Shown here: one piece after another, positions 1 to 54,409 of the stretch
Position numbering within the stretch: position 1 is the first letter of the stretch
How the letters are laid out: each line of letters opens with the position of its first letter
Assembly: GCA_030340625.1 (NCBI GenBank)
Contig: JAOPHQ010004615.1
Coordinates: 1 to 64,000 of the forward strand
Direction: 5' to 3'
Source of the DNA: Merluccius polli
Taxonomy: Eukaryota; Chordata; Actinopteri; Gadiformes; Merlucciidae
Length of the DNA stretch: 64,000 bases
Notes under the pieces: model-generated
Databases searched by the model: none
Told to the model about the DNA's origin: nothing
What the model saw: the letters and a program-made list of their open reading frames with translations, nothing else
Made by a program: the position numbers and the translations under genes

Positions 1-746
1 TCCCACTGGCCATGGCCTTCTTGCGGTAATAATTGTGTATAAAGGGGCCGCTGGCACTCTTTGCTCAGCATGTGTTCTTATCTACTTTTTTTTTACCGTT
101 TGCAAGGTGGTCCACGAAAGAAAGGTCTTGATGACAATTTAGTGGTCCCCCTAAAGTCAAAGGTTGGCCACCGCTGCCCCAGACTATTTCAACACAGACC
201 CACAGACTCTTGTCTTTTCCAGAAAATGTCAAAAGTGGATGACACCGAGGTCACTGTCTCCTCAGATAAACGCCAGCCGGAGCATCGACCGGAGTGGACC
301 GCCTTTTCCCGATGGGAAAGGGAAAAAAATAAAAAATAGCTGGCCGCATTTCGGCGTACGCTCGGTTTAATCACGTCAAGCGAGGCGCGATGATGGGCTC
401 GCGTCGTAAAAACAAGGCGAGTGTCGCCCGCGCCGCCGCAGCACCCTTCTCTTCTGCGTCTTCGGCGGGGAGACGCCGAGTGCACAGTCAGCCTCTTGTT
501 TGTAAATTGGCCAGCGGGAAAAGGCCAGCCGAGGGCTCCCTTGTCTGCCGACGCTCCCCAGGCTGCTTATGAGTTATCATGAGAGGTAAGCGCTGCTGCT
601 GCTGCTGCTGCTGCTTAAGAGAAACACAGCATCCAAAACAGCCGGCTTTAATTCGGGAGGTCTCTTTTACAGCCGAACAGTGGGGTGAGATGGGAGAGCT
701 GCTGCAGAGATACACTGGCGAGAGAGGGAGGGAGAGAGAGAGAGAC

Positions 747-797
<51 letters not shown>

Positions 798-1796
798 GAG
801 AGACAGAGAGAGAGACAGAGAGAGAGACAGAGAGAGAATGAAAGATGGTACGCTATGGGGAGAGAGAGAGAAAGGACTTACGGAAAGAGCTTAAAGAGAG
901 CGAGAAGGAAAGAGAGAGAGAGTGAGCTATGGGGAGAGAAATGAAAGAGTGATATGGAGAAAAAGAAGGAAAGAGCGAGAGTGCTATGAAAAAGACAAAA
1001 GAAAAGGGAGATTGCTATGGAGTAATACAAAAGAAAAGAGCGAGAGGGGCTCTGGAGAGGGAGTAAGGACGAAGGAAGAAGACAGCTATGGAGAGATAAA
1101 GAGATAAGAGAGAGAATGTGCTAAAGTGAAAGGTAAATGGTGATTAGCAGCTTGATGGATATTTCAGGACCTCAGTGATTCTGGTTTTAGCCCACATCCT
1201 CAGTGAGGCAGGTGAATTAAAAGCACTCTTGTGCGGCAGAGTCCACAAGCGTGACTGTGTGTGTGTGTGTGTGTGTGTAATATCTTTGTAATACAATTCA
1301 CTGGACGTTCGACAAACTGTGTTCGAGTGACTGTGTGAGTCAAAAAGCTTCTGGTCATTTTCATGATGTGTGTGTTGATGACACCAGGCAGGGAATCATG
1401 GGTAGGCAAAGACATTTGACAGAGCTTGGAGGTTTGAACTTAAATTTTACACACAGATACAGGTAAAAACAGTGACACACAAACACCCACACACACACAC
1501 ACACACACCTACGCACAAAGCCACACACGCGCACATACAAAGACGCGGGCCGTTCTCTAATGTAACCTTCAGCACATGCAGGCTGGCATTCAATTACCGC
1601 CCTGTCAGTGGCCCCTCCAGCCCAGTGGCCGCATGTCCTTGGGATCCCATCTCCACCTCAGCCCGGGCCTCCTCTATATTACTTTACATCCTCCACGCCG
1701 CCGGGGGATCGTCCAATCCGGTGCCCGGATCCTCATCATTTGTGAGGCACGCTCATTTTTGTGTTTGTGTTTGTTTTTATATATATATACTTATAG

Positions 1797-2074
1797 CAGG
1801 GGGTTTGCAATCTTTTTCAAGCCAGGGACCTCTTAGAATGGATATACGTATTTACAAGGAACCCATTGAACCCAAACCCATTGAACAAGATATTGTCCTT
1901 GTATTACTTGCCAGGAAATGTATTACGTAATAACATGCATTGAAAATCTCAAAGGGACGCTTGTTTTAATTTAAAACATTTTTTTTGGTATAAATTATGT
2001 AAGAGATTTGTTAATTATATGGCCATAGGCCACGGACCACCGGGGGTCCCCGGACCCCACTTTGGGAACCACTG
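1797..2074. mobile_element. hAT-like MITE
   Basis: The right end, read inward, is CAGTGGTTCCCAAAGTGGGG, the classic hAT/Charlie-type terminus; the left end CAGGGGGTTTGCAATC is a diverged inverted copy. Internal wording (CCACGGACCACCGGGGGTCC) is typical of this repeat type in fish. Flanking 8-mers ACTTATAG and TCTCACAG agree at five of eight positions, a possible decayed target duplication. No transposase. Confidence 0.6.
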
Positions 2075-3565
2075 TCTCACAGAGTAAATGCACGACTCTT
2101 TCACTAGTATTGTTGCACTGCATCGAACGAACGGCAGCTGGCACCCATACAGCAGAATATGGTCTGGTTCTGCACCATGACTGTATGCTAATTATCTTGA
2201 CACTGTCGTCACTGTTATGTTTATGTTGGTTTTCTATAGGGCCGGGCGCCGTTGACTAAATGAAACATCACACTTTTGTGAGTGTTGTTGTTGGCGATGG
2301 TGACGGCAGGTGACTACCGGCGCCTTGAATGCTCTGTTTTAAGCTAAGGCCGGATGAGTTGCCTCTTGCGCAGACAAACACTTACACATAACCGAACATC
2401 AACACTGTGAGTAATTATATATAGTTATATGAATATAATGACCGAGCGTGAAGGCCTGTTCGTTGTTCATTTGAAAACGAAAATGTCTCATCTAAATTCG
2501 GAAGATTGTATCTGTGGCACCGCCTCCGGGAGCAAGGAGTAGATTTTACGATAACCGGCCGAACCGAACGCCATGACGATGTTTCGGTGTCGTATCATAA
2601 CGGCGCCGTGCTAGCTAAAGTTAACGCATCTAAATATTATCCAGAACCTACCAAGGTGGATTTACTCAGAGCTGCATGGGATTTAATTAACATTGTTGCA
2701 GACAGAATTCATATGTCGAAACTCACCGCTTTAGAAATATGTTAAAAGCATCCCTCGCCTCGAGGAGGACACACTCTCAAAAGCCTCTATTTTTAAATCT
2801 GTCTCTGTTTTTTTATTTTTTATTTTTTTGCTTTTGTTTTTTTTCCCGCCGCTAGCACGGCGCGCGGCGCTTCCTTTTTGCAAGTGGCTATTATGACGTT
2901 AAAACCCTGTCAGTTAGGACCTCCCGCCGGCGTCGAGTCTTCAGCGCCTCTCTGCTGATCTGGCATGCTGACTCATGTGCTACTCCTGACAGACGCTCGC
3001 CTGACTCAGAACACATGTCTGCTATCGACAGCGCGGCCAGAGACACAGACGCAGAGGGCTCCCGCGTGTCACGCAAACTCTGCGGTGGCGTTTTTCCGGC
3101 AAAACGCCGATGACCAACCTCCGAAAAGCGTTTGCTTTGGCTCCGTCCCCCCCCCCCCCACCGTCTCCCAGGCCTTTGTAAACCTGCTGCTCGCGAACCT
3201 GCGCCGCAACCTAGCTGATGTATCGGCTCTGAAAGGTGCAGACTTATGGAATATGCCGGAGTAAAAATGTTATCATCGTAGCTGTAAATATACAGTTTTA
3301 GGATAAATGTACATATATAGATATATATGTATATACAGTATATACATATGTATGCAGTATACATTAAACATATTGGGGCCTCCCAGATTTATTGAATGTC
3401 TGATTGGCGCTGATCTTACTGGACAGGTCTTTCTGCATCAGCTCCTTCTCCGGCTCTTCAGTCCACACACTGTGAAACCTGAGTTCATTGGGTATTTACA
3501 GCAGCGCGACGGGTCTGGTCTGGGCCGGTAACTATCGCTGTGTAGTCATACAGAGCCCATCGATC

Positions 3566-3612
<47 letters not shown>

Positions 3613-3814
3613 CTTCTATTGTGCCATGCGAAGGCAGGAAGGCGAGAGAAGAGCAAGATAGTTAGGGAGACAAAGAAGGAGAGGAAGAAAGGAAGAATGG
3701 CTTGATGGACTGAAAGGCCGGATGGAAAGGAAGACAGACAGGGTTGGTGGAAGTTTATTACCGGTGGATAGTTACACATTATTACAGACGGATGGAGAGA
3801 CAGAAACATTGATG

Positions 3815-3816
3815 GA

Positions 3817-3871
<55 letters not shown>
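3815..3871 (+). repeat. GAAA tetranucleotide array
   Basis: About fourteen GAAA units within a longer purine-rich stretch (3,620-4,130) containing GGAAGG and GACAGA words. Confidence 0.97.
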
Positions 3872-4935
3872 GCTATTTAGATAGGTACAGTAGACATGAA
3901 CTGGACAGGTAGATAGAAAGAAGGAACAAAGGAAATAAATAAAAACTAGATACTTGGTGAATTGTAGATAACTAGATTCCTCAATTTTGTAGATAATAAA
4001 ATAGACAAAAAGATTGATTGATGACAAGGAAGAAATAAAGAAATAAATACGACATATGGACAGGAAGAAAGATGGATCAAAAGAAAGAATCAAATAAAGA
4101 AATGGGCCAGATATATAGTGATACATAAAGACAGACAGCAGACGGATTGAGTGATTGATGCACGTATCATCGTGATTTACACAGGCAGCATTCATGTTTG
4201 TGTTGCGAGTGTAAATATGTTCCTGTTAATAAATCTCCCATAAAGCCCCGCAGGCCGCCGTGTCCCCATTAAGAAAATGAACCTGGCAGAAGCAGTGACA
4301 GGGTCTCCGCTAACGGTCGCGTTGTGAGAATATCATAAAGGGATTGGGAAATTATTAGTCACGCAATATATCACCGGACGGGTATTTTTTTTATTTATTA
4401 TTATTTTTTTACAATCATTTCCTCTCTTGTCTTACTCTTCTTAGCGCCGCTCCACCGCGCCACCGGGACCTTAAAATAATATTGGCTGGTAATCTGAGCC
4501 CGGCTAACTCCGTCTGCAATCTGAACACTCTGGAGAGAAAACAATGGATTTGGGTCGCGTGCCCTGTTGTGCCGCGGGGCTCCCAGTATTATGTCAAGTG
4601 ACTCTACTTACTCAGAGAAAACAATGTAGGCAGTGTGTCACGTTAGCGCCGCTGCCAGACGCCTCTTTCTAGGTTTCCACAGTGGGAACCACAGAAGCTG
4701 AATAACTCATATAATAAGTATGTGAGTGAAAGGTAAAAAAAAAAACCAGCACCAGCATCCCGCTGTGTTATGCTGCTGTGTGTGGTGCTGTGGTTTGAGT
4801 GTTTTTATGTAGGAGATATGACTGAATTCGGCGTAGTCGTCTCAAATACCTGAGATGGGTCACACCTTTAGTGTCTTTTTTTCTTTTTTTTTTGCGCTTT
4901 CAAATCATACATTTAGTTTCGTTGTACAAACACTG

Positions 4936-4972
<37 letters not shown>

Positions 4973-6407
4973 CACATACAGACAGACAGACAGGCTGCTG
5001 TGGGGTTCAGTTGGTTCGTGGAGGTTGTAGCTCAGCCATGGTGGCTTCTTACCAGAGAGAGATATGATAGCAAAGCAGATTTCAAGAGTGCGGCGGCCGT
5101 GACTGGCCGACTACATCTCCACTCAACAAAAACAAAAAGTGTAATTTGATTAAATCTGCTCAGTTTGTGTCCAAAAGCTGGTCAGCTGGCTAAATCAACT
5201 AAAGTGGATTAACTCTATCACAGGACGGGGGGAGATTAAACTCTAGTAAACACAATCACTAACCATCGCGTGTGGCCGTAAGGGGGCTATTTCTAATGAA
5301 AAGACTAAAAAAACGCGATTCATTGTAATGTGTTCGGTTGGAGAGTTGGAGAATCGGTATTTCACACACCGGCGGTGATGAGACGCCAGAGCAGAAAAAA
5401 CCTGACCCCCCCCCCCCCCCCCCCCCCCGCAGCAACACAATGCCACCACGCTGCGGTTACACCACGTCACACTTTCTGTGACTGCCAACCGCATCCGCTG
5501 CGAAACTTTTGTTACCTCCCAACACCAACGGCTACACACACACACACGCGCCTTGCGTTCCCCGGTAAAGACTTGATCCGTGATAACGCAAACGATCCCG
5601 TTAATGAAGGCGTTAAGTAATTCAGCCGACGTTCCTCTCCTGTGTGAACCGTCAGCATGTCTCCTGATCCCTGAAGTGATTTTTGGTCTGAGGTGTGTGT
5701 GGGGGGGGCGGAGGGGGGGGGGCGGCGGTAGCTGCGCCTGCCCTGACCTGATGGAGGAGGAGGACTTCCAGCAGGTTCAATGTAAGCGGGGGTGGCAGGC
5801 AGCCGGTGGTGTGGATGGGGGAGAGGGGGAGGAGAGGAGGGGGAGGAAAGAAAAATCCATTCCTCCCCATCGCAGCGAGCGTTCTGCTGAGGCAGGTGTG
5901 CCGTCATCTGATAGGTCAACGCCGATAGGTCACCTGATAGGTCAGCGCTCGGCAGCAGCAGCGTGCCTGGCCGTCCGTGGCGTAGCGCCAGCCAGCGCTC
6001 CCGCCGGTGTCTCATAGTAACGCTCATCTTCGCCAGCGGGCCGATGATCAATGGCGGTCCATTTGGCAGCTCTGTCTCTACAGTACAGTACGGCAACGCA
6101 CCAACACACACACAACCACATACATCCTGGGTCGGTGACAGAGTATAACAGAGGGGGGCGGTCCGGGGAAACGGAGAGGAGAGAGGTTGATTGAGGTTGC
6201 AGCGGTGATGGGAGGGAGTGTGTATCTATTTACATGCACTCATATTCGCGCTATTGAGATATTTGCGCTGCACTGTCTTCAAGCGAAATGGATTTCACTT
6301 ATGTCGCACATTTTGTATTTTTTTTCGATGGGCCCGAATCTCTACCTAATCATTGGGTTTTAAATTGGGATACTTTGTCGTCATGGCATTTTTTTCTTCT
6401 TCTTCTT

Positions 6408-6438
<31 letters not shown>

Positions 6439-6573
6439 TTTCTGCCAGGCGGGCGGAAAAAAAACGCGACGCACAACGCATGTGCTCTCTCGCTTTCTCT
6501 TGAAAAACATCAAGGACGAGGAAAATAAAAACTGCCCTGTTTGTGTGTTTTTTTTCCCTCCCCGCCTCCCCAG

Positions 6574-47855
<41,282 letters not shown>

Positions 47856-50800
47856 ACCCACAGTAAAACTAAAAAAAGAAAAGGGCCCGACCCATGGGAT
47901 CTCTCTCTCTCTTTCTCTCTCTCTCTCTGTCTCTCTCGCTCCATCTCTCTCCCAAGCTACTCCGCTGCGGAAAAAAAAAAAACGGCGTGTACAGCAGTGA
48001 CAACAACACCAAGCTGAATCCTCAAGGATTAAAAAAATACCCGTCACTGGGATTTTTTCTAGTTCATCGAAAAAAAGAAAGAAAAAAAAACAAACAAAAA
48101 AAACAAACTAAAAAAAAACGATTGCATTTCTTTGTTTTTTCCCCCTGACTACAAGAGGGAGTTCACCTGGAGAAAAAAAATACGCTCTGAAATATATAAT
48201 GTACATAAAATAGTAAGACGAGGATGGGGGGGGACTCAGTTCCCCCTCACAGTAATAAACTATGTGTTGGTTGAATAGGTCACAACAAACAAAAAAAATC
48301 CACTCACTAGCCATCAATGGGGGTCCATATCTTTCGGTGTTTCAGTGATACAGCGTACTGTTAAACCTGGTGCGTCCTCGTACAAAGGACATCTGTCTTA
48401 CCTTTCCTACAATACAAATAGTGTCAGCATCTAACACAGGGTCCTTACCACAAAATATACCTCAAAGTAAGATACAGCGTTTCTATAACTTCTTGCGGTA
48501 TAACTGTATACGCACCTGACCTTTTTACACATTAAACAAAGCGGTGCAAGACGGTTTCTTTCAAACTCCACACTCCAGACACACACACATTTTTGAAGCT
48601 TTGCTGAATTTTAACTTGCATATATATATATATATCTATAAATATATATACTTTTTCTCTTTTTTTTTTTTTTGCTGATGAATTATCTAATGCCAAGCAT
48701 GGAAACTCATAATCTTTAACCATTAGAGGACATTGTCTTAAAAAGTGCTTGACGGTTGGGTGTGTTTGAGCTCGTCGCCGTGACGACGCTGTTACGGCGA
48801 AGACGCTAAGTCTTTAATCTCCTCGAAGTAACGCGGGACTTAAAAGAGGTTCGGCTTCTAGGGTTAGAACAGGGTGACGAATCGTGTTGTGTGTGTACTA
48901 TGTGTTAAACTAATATGGACTAATTTGTGAAAGTGGCACATCTCTATGTGCCTTTTTTTGCCTTTTTCTCTTTGTTATTTTAACATAAGAATCAACTGCC
49001 TTTTCCTTTGCCTTTGTCATATTCGTCTTTTGTAGGAGTAAGGTGCTCCACGATTATTTGTGTAATGGTTTTATTTCTCTGCCAAGGACATATTAGAAAA
49101 AAAGGATGCTGCAGAAAATGCATTATTCTTAGTTTGTTTTTTTTAGATTTTAGTTTTCTATTTTAACGGGATACCTGCTTTGACTGTGTATATTATTAAT
49201 ACTACGACAAAACTATAACGGAAAAATGACTTCTTAGTTTCAAAATACACTGGAGCTTCGAATTGTAAAGTGAAACGAGTGCATTGTACCGGAAACAGCC
49301 GCATGGTACAGAAGCACTGTACATATGTCTTCATGCAGAAGGAAACTATTAGTTTAGGATGTTAACTCATAATTCAAAGCAATCTTTACAACGATACTGG
49401 ACTCGGCTATTGCTTCAAGAAGTCTGAAGAAAAAACGAATCTGAATTGTCGCACGGGGCAAAGAGCTGTAAATGTAAGTGAATGGGGAAGTATTCAGACG
49501 GTGGCCATTTTGACTGTTTCTCTCCTTAACAACTGTATATTACTTGCTAGCTACTTCTCTCTATGTTTGTTGATTTTTTTCAAACACTAACCGATAATGA
49601 ATGTATGTTCTGATGTACAGGAAGTGAATGTCCAGACGACACAGTACATTGAATGACCTGACACACGCATCATTTTGGTGACCGTAAAGAAAACCGGTAT
49701 TCGTGAGTTGGCACAGTTTGACACGATCGGTCCAAAAATTCCACATCTCTCTCCATTTTCAAAACGTTTTGAAAACAGGATAATTATTAGTTTATTACAA
49801 TTACTTTTGATCCGGTTCCTTTTCGTCCTAATGGCTACTCTAACTACTTGCTTTAGTGCATTCTTTATGGTGATCTCAAAAACCCTAGGTCGACTTTTTA
49901 GAAGACATATCAAATAGATAAGCATCCAATACTAACTAATCAGATGTTTTCTAACAAATATACGCATGAACAAATCAAACCGATTGGTTACATTGATATA
50001 TCATACTCTTTTGATGTGGTGGTTGGTCAAAAGTGAAAGTCGAGCGAGAAATTGATCCATCAAAGAGCATATTCTACTTTAGGAATTGGTTTCATGTAAG
50101 ATACGGGGATTAAAAAAAAAATCTATATTTGTTATGTACTGTACATGGTGTGTATTGTATTTGTAAAGATGAATCAAACCATGTTTTACAGGAAGATGGT
50201 TTATGTAACAGAGGGTGTGTACGGAAAAAAGGAAGGAGGATTTCAAAGAAAGGAAAGGAAGAAATTAGATTATATAGAAGAAGAAAAAAATATTTGCTTA
50301 CTGTACGGCTTTAAGTGGACAATGTTTATAAAACATTTTGAGGTGCCTCGTTTGTCATACTTTAGCAGACGTTATTTTATCTGAGCAGATGGATACATCT
50401 TGAAATGTTAGTACCGTACAATGTATTATTGCCCTAGCCCGCTGGCTGCACAAAACGTTTTAGTAGTATCCACTCTGATGTATAGTGAATGGCAGTTCTC
50501 CAAGCTTTAGAAGCAGAGTATGTGTCCCTCTCCCACGGTGGGAGGACACAGAGACACAATATCCCCCCCCCCCCCCCCTTCCTGTTATGAGCACATGTGT
50601 AGATCCATCCAAAATCGCTTGCCTTGTACCCCCCCCCCCCCCCTAAAGCGAATCCAACCCAGAGCAAAGGGTCTAGGAGCCACAGACATAGTCATAGTCA
50701 TGTACAATACCTACTGTGCAACAGATTGTGTTTACATTAGTGTTATGGAGGACGAAGGGGAGGAAGGACAAAAAAAAAAAAAAAGTGTGTTAGAGAGCCT

Positions 50801-52885
50801 AGTTGCTTTGAACATTACAATTTGGTGCTATGTTTAAACTTCGTGGTGCTGTAGACTAGAGGTCCCAAGGCCTTTCTTTTCTTTTCATTTGATTTGTGTC
50901 CACAAGGAACGATCCAGCCCTCTGTGTCGATCTGACGAACTTTAGACTCTTGTTAGACACTAGGTTTATTTTTACATGACGGTTACATGTTGTAATGAGT
51001 GATTAGAGACGATTCCTGAACATGGAACATATATAACCTTGAATAATGGAGACTTAAGATTACTACTTTCCAGTGAACTCGACACTTATTTCTATAGTGT
51101 TTGCAATGTGTGTCTGTGCTTCCAGGGTACCCTCTCCAAAGTGGATATATCGATGATTTAATCTGTGTTGATATTAAAAATATTAACCTTAGCATGAGAG
51201 GGAAAACATTATGGATTGTCACCATTAAAAAAACAACAACAACAACAACAACAACTTTGATTTGGATATTAGCATTAGTGTATCTAACGAGACACGTTAT
51301 CCGAGTGCACATTTGTCCGTTTTTGTGAAGAAAAGCTTCTTATTGAACACAGGTCTACACAGTTCAAAGTTCAGTTGACAGCACTGTTTCAAGCACAGCA
51401 CTGCAGGGGCATCCACCTTTACCACACCCGATCTCCTCCACCTCTTACAGTCAGGACTTGTACTGTACACAGTTATCGCCACGAGTACTCTCCGGTACAA
51501 CACCCTTTGTATTTCATAACTGATTCTCTTAGCGAAGGTTTTGGGGGAAGTTTGCGGGCGGCGGCGGGGGGGGGGGGGGGGGGGGGGGGGAAGCTACGAC
51601 TCATACATCCAACTCGATGTAGGTTATTTTTGTTTCGTTTTTTGATTAATGTATGTAGTCTTCCGCAGGCTCTTTTGCTTATTTAACAAAAACGTGTGTG
51701 CAGTGTTCAAGAGGGCTGCTTCGGAGAAACTGTTTGATCCAGTTTTTTGATTTTCTGCGTAGAGCTTTCTTAGTGCATTGTTAGGTGCTGGTAGGATAAT
51801 ACTTAGAGCCAATTTCATTTTATTGTATTAAACTTGCATGTAGAGAAAAATACAAACACCTATTTAGCAATCATTCATGGACATCCAAACGGGCTGTTAT
51901 TGGACATGAAATAGAATATTTAGTATTTTCTATATTCTCTGTTTTTTCATGTGTACCAGCACTGGGAAACTAGAATGTATTATTACTGTAGGCTATAATA
52001 GGCACTACATTGTTGACTGTTTTAACTAATGCTTATACCCAAGCAAACCAAGTAGTGCATAAAAAGAAGGAAAACTAACTACACGTCATTTTACATGTCA
52101 TTTTTCCATCCATTGAACTCTGTGCTGTAAATTCCACGTTTACATTATTATGTATACCATGTTGTTTTATTTCGTGCACCGATTCTTACCTTTTTTTAAT
52201 TTGTTGGGTTCGGATGTTTCGACATTGTTCATATGTAAATATCTCAAAGCTAGAACATATAATACTTTTTACATGTGTCTGTTTTTTGAACGATAACCTG
52301 GTGTGTGTGTTTTTTTTGGTTTCTTTTTCTTGTTTTCTTGTTTTTTTTGGTTTCACTTTATAGATTGTGTACATCATTACATCAGGTATTTCGCTTCACT
52401 TAACTTTACGTGAGCAATTAACTCATACTGTATGGTGCTGTACCAAAGCCTTATGTAAAATACTTGTATTAGGTTGTTTTTTTGTCCAGGGGATATTTTT
52501 TATGGTTTTCTTGGTGTCAAAGTTCTTGTGTTACTCACTCTTCATGTCCAACTGCCATCAAAACTTTGTTCTTCGGAAAACATACGACTCAAATTATGAC
52601 ACAGTTTAGGCTATCGCCACCTGTGACTGGACGCGTTTTGGTCGCAGACATAGCCGTATATATATAAATATACATGGAAAGAAATGCATAGGCTTATGTA
52701 TTATGGCAAAACACGACAGACATGGGCCTAGCACAGGATCCATGACCTATGGCATGTCTGAGAGAATATAAAAGCAGTGCTGTATTCATGTCATCATTTC
52801 ATTTCCAATGCTTAGTCCCATACAACATTTTCCTCTCAAATTTTTGTATTTTGATATAATAAAAAAACGAAAAGTGACTGTGGTT
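47856..52885 (+). other. igsf9b: igsf9b 3' untranslated region
   Basis: About 5 kb of mostly AT-rich, largely non-repetitive sequence from the stop to a polyadenylation signal. It contains a CT stretch (47,900-47,950), two poly-C runs (about 50,563 and 50,630), a long poly-G run (about 51,566-51,590) and a possible proximal AATAAA near 48,252. No convincing ORF or other gene is seen inside it. Confidence 0.7.
52858..52863 (+). terminator. Polyadenylation signal AATAAA, distal igsf9b end
   Basis: AATAAA is followed about 15-30 bases later by a GT/T-rich stretch (GTGACTGTGGTTTGTG then TTTTTT), the usual arrangement of a cleavage site. It is the strongest candidate after the igsf9b stop before the CpG-rich region. 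Confidence 0.7.
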
Positions 52886-53389
52886 TGTGTTTTTTTGTGT
52901 CTTATGAAAGCACACCAACCGTGGCGCTGTAGTTCAGCCGCTGGCCGCAAGGTGGAAGTGTTGAGCCAGGAGGACGGCAGGACGAAAAGGACGTCGAAAG
53001 CCGGTTAATAATAATCAGGTCAATGAAAAACCAAAAACAATTAAGTATGAAAATGTAGGATCTAGGGAATAGGAAACCACGTTGCTCCAAATCTCTGCGA
53101 CCTTTCCTTTCCTCCTTCCTTCCTTACTTATCGCAATAATAGACTAACTGCGAATTGAAATACACAACAGAGTGGGTCAACATTACACTTAAGACACAAT
53201 GCTTTGTGAAGCTGTTTATACAGCGACCCGTATCACGCTTATCGCCACACAACAATTTATTTTATAGTTGAGATTAGTGATTATATATAGGTATGTGTGT
53301 CATTCAAACAGAGAAAGGCGGCGACCTTTGGACAGTCCTCCTCCTCCGCGCGGCCTTAGGAAAACAAAACCGTTGGCCGGCGGCGCCCC

Positions 53390-53397
53390 TATATAAG
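53390..53397 (+). promoter_or_regulatory. Candidate TATA box
   Basis: TATATAAG in a GC-rich setting (CGGCGCCCC before, CACTCGAGGGCACGCGC after), between the igsf9b poly(A) signal and the arhgap32 exons. It lies upstream of the CpG-rich stretch 53,640-54,175. Direction and use are inferred only. Confidence 0.4.
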
Positions 53398-53596
53398 CAC
53401 TCGAGGGCACGCGCTGACCGTCCGCTGGGTAGAAACTACACCCAGACACCTGCTCCGCAGATTCGCCAAAAAATAAATATTAATAAATATTTTAAATATA
53501 ATAACTACTAATCATTTATTTATCATCGATATTCATCGTTATTTGTTGTCTATATTTTCCGACGTGTTCACGTATTATTTGCGTTCACTCTTAGCA

Positions 53597-53893
53597 TTAA
53601 CCTAATTCTAGTTTTCTCCAAATCTTCTCATACGGTCGTCCCACGGACTCCCACGTACGGCTGTCTGTCGGTGGGTGGTGGGAGCGCGGGCACGCGACCA
53701 GCTGCGCGCGCGCCCGCCCTCCCGGTGACGAGCGCAGATTCTGTTGGTTAGGCGAGAGCGCGCCAGAGGAGGCTCGTTCGTCGGCGTCATATCTGTCTCT
53801 CTCCTCCAACACCAGTAGCACCACCAGCACCAGCTGCACCTCCACCAGCACCACCAGCAGTAGCGTTAGCATCACTGCTAGCGGCGTCGCCAT
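53597..53893 (-). CDS. Hypothetical ORF with hydrophobic leader, 98 codons
   Basis: I do not recognise this product. On the minus strand, AAGATGGCG gives a strong start context at 53,893. The N-terminus MATPLAVMLTLLLVVLVEVQ, then LVLVVLLVLEERDR, looks like a signal peptide or membrane anchor and is followed by a polar region. The ORF sits inside the CpG-rich stretch, so it could be the first exon of a minus-strand gene. The leader, however, is coded by an imperfect CTGGTG repeat, so it may be chance. Confidence 0.2.
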   Translation of the reverse strand: MATPLAVMLTLLLVVLVEVQLVLVVLLVLEERDRYDADERASSGALSPNQQNLRSSPGGRARAQLVACPRSHHPPTDSRTWESVGRPYEKIWRKLELG

Positions 53894-54175
53894 CTTCACT
53901 GTAAAACTCTTAACTTTATTTTTTTTGTTTTCGTTTCTCTCGACGAAATTGAACTTTTCCAATTAACGCCAATGACGTCTTGCGTGGTAACCGCGAGCCC
54001 GTGTGCGTTGCCATGCGGGGGGGAACGGTTTCCTTGAACGGTACGCTGTGCATCCCAGAGGAGGAGGAGGAGGAGGAGGTGAAGGAGGAGAAGGTGGAGG
54101 AGGAGGAGGAGGAGGAGAAGGTGAAGGAGGAGGAGGTGAAGGAGGAGGAGTAGCAGCAGCGTGGTGCAGTTACAG
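53640..54175 (+). promoter_or_regulatory. CpG-rich stretch with candidate 5' UTR exon of arhgap32
   Basis: Dense CpG (for example GCGCGCGCGCCCGCC near 53,705), unlike the flanking AT-rich DNA. A donor-like ACAG|GTAGGC stands at 54,175/54,176. Because the first arhgap32 coding exon begins with an acceptor, a non-coding first exon is needed, and this is the best candidate in the 5-kb gap. A GAG-rich 46-codon ORF (54,013-54,153), nearly pure Glu/Lys/Val, ends just before the donor. Confidence 0.4.
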
Positions 54176-54406
54176 GTAGGCGCTTTGGCAACACGTCCCA
54201 CACACCTATGCTATGCTTGGACGGTGTCATGTATTTTCATGTGTAAATATATATGTATATGTATTTATATGTATGTGTTATTATGTTGTTAAGCTGAAAC
54301 AAGAGCAATAATGTCGGAAAGTGTGAAAAGTTTAGCTTTCAAACGAGAAACTACAAGCGGGTGAAATGTGCAGACAGTGTTGTCTGTCTGTCGGTGGTGT
54401 ATCGCT

Positions 54407-54409
<3 letters not shown>

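Larger units (their letters stand above)
1..6573 (+). other. Upstream or first-intron DNA of igsf9b
   Basis: No coding exon was recognised. The stretch holds a GCT repeat (about 591-615), a GA repeat block (719-930), CA repeats (1,257-1,278; 1,490-1,508; 3,574-3,611; 4,938-4,970), a hAT-like MITE (1,797-2,074), an AT-rich palindromic stretch (3,306-3,366), a GAAA array (3,815-3,871), a poly-C run (about 5,407) and a TTC repeat (6,391-6,437). Stretches 4,200-4,700 and 5,860-6,100 are complex, non-repeat sequence. Confidence 0.6.
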
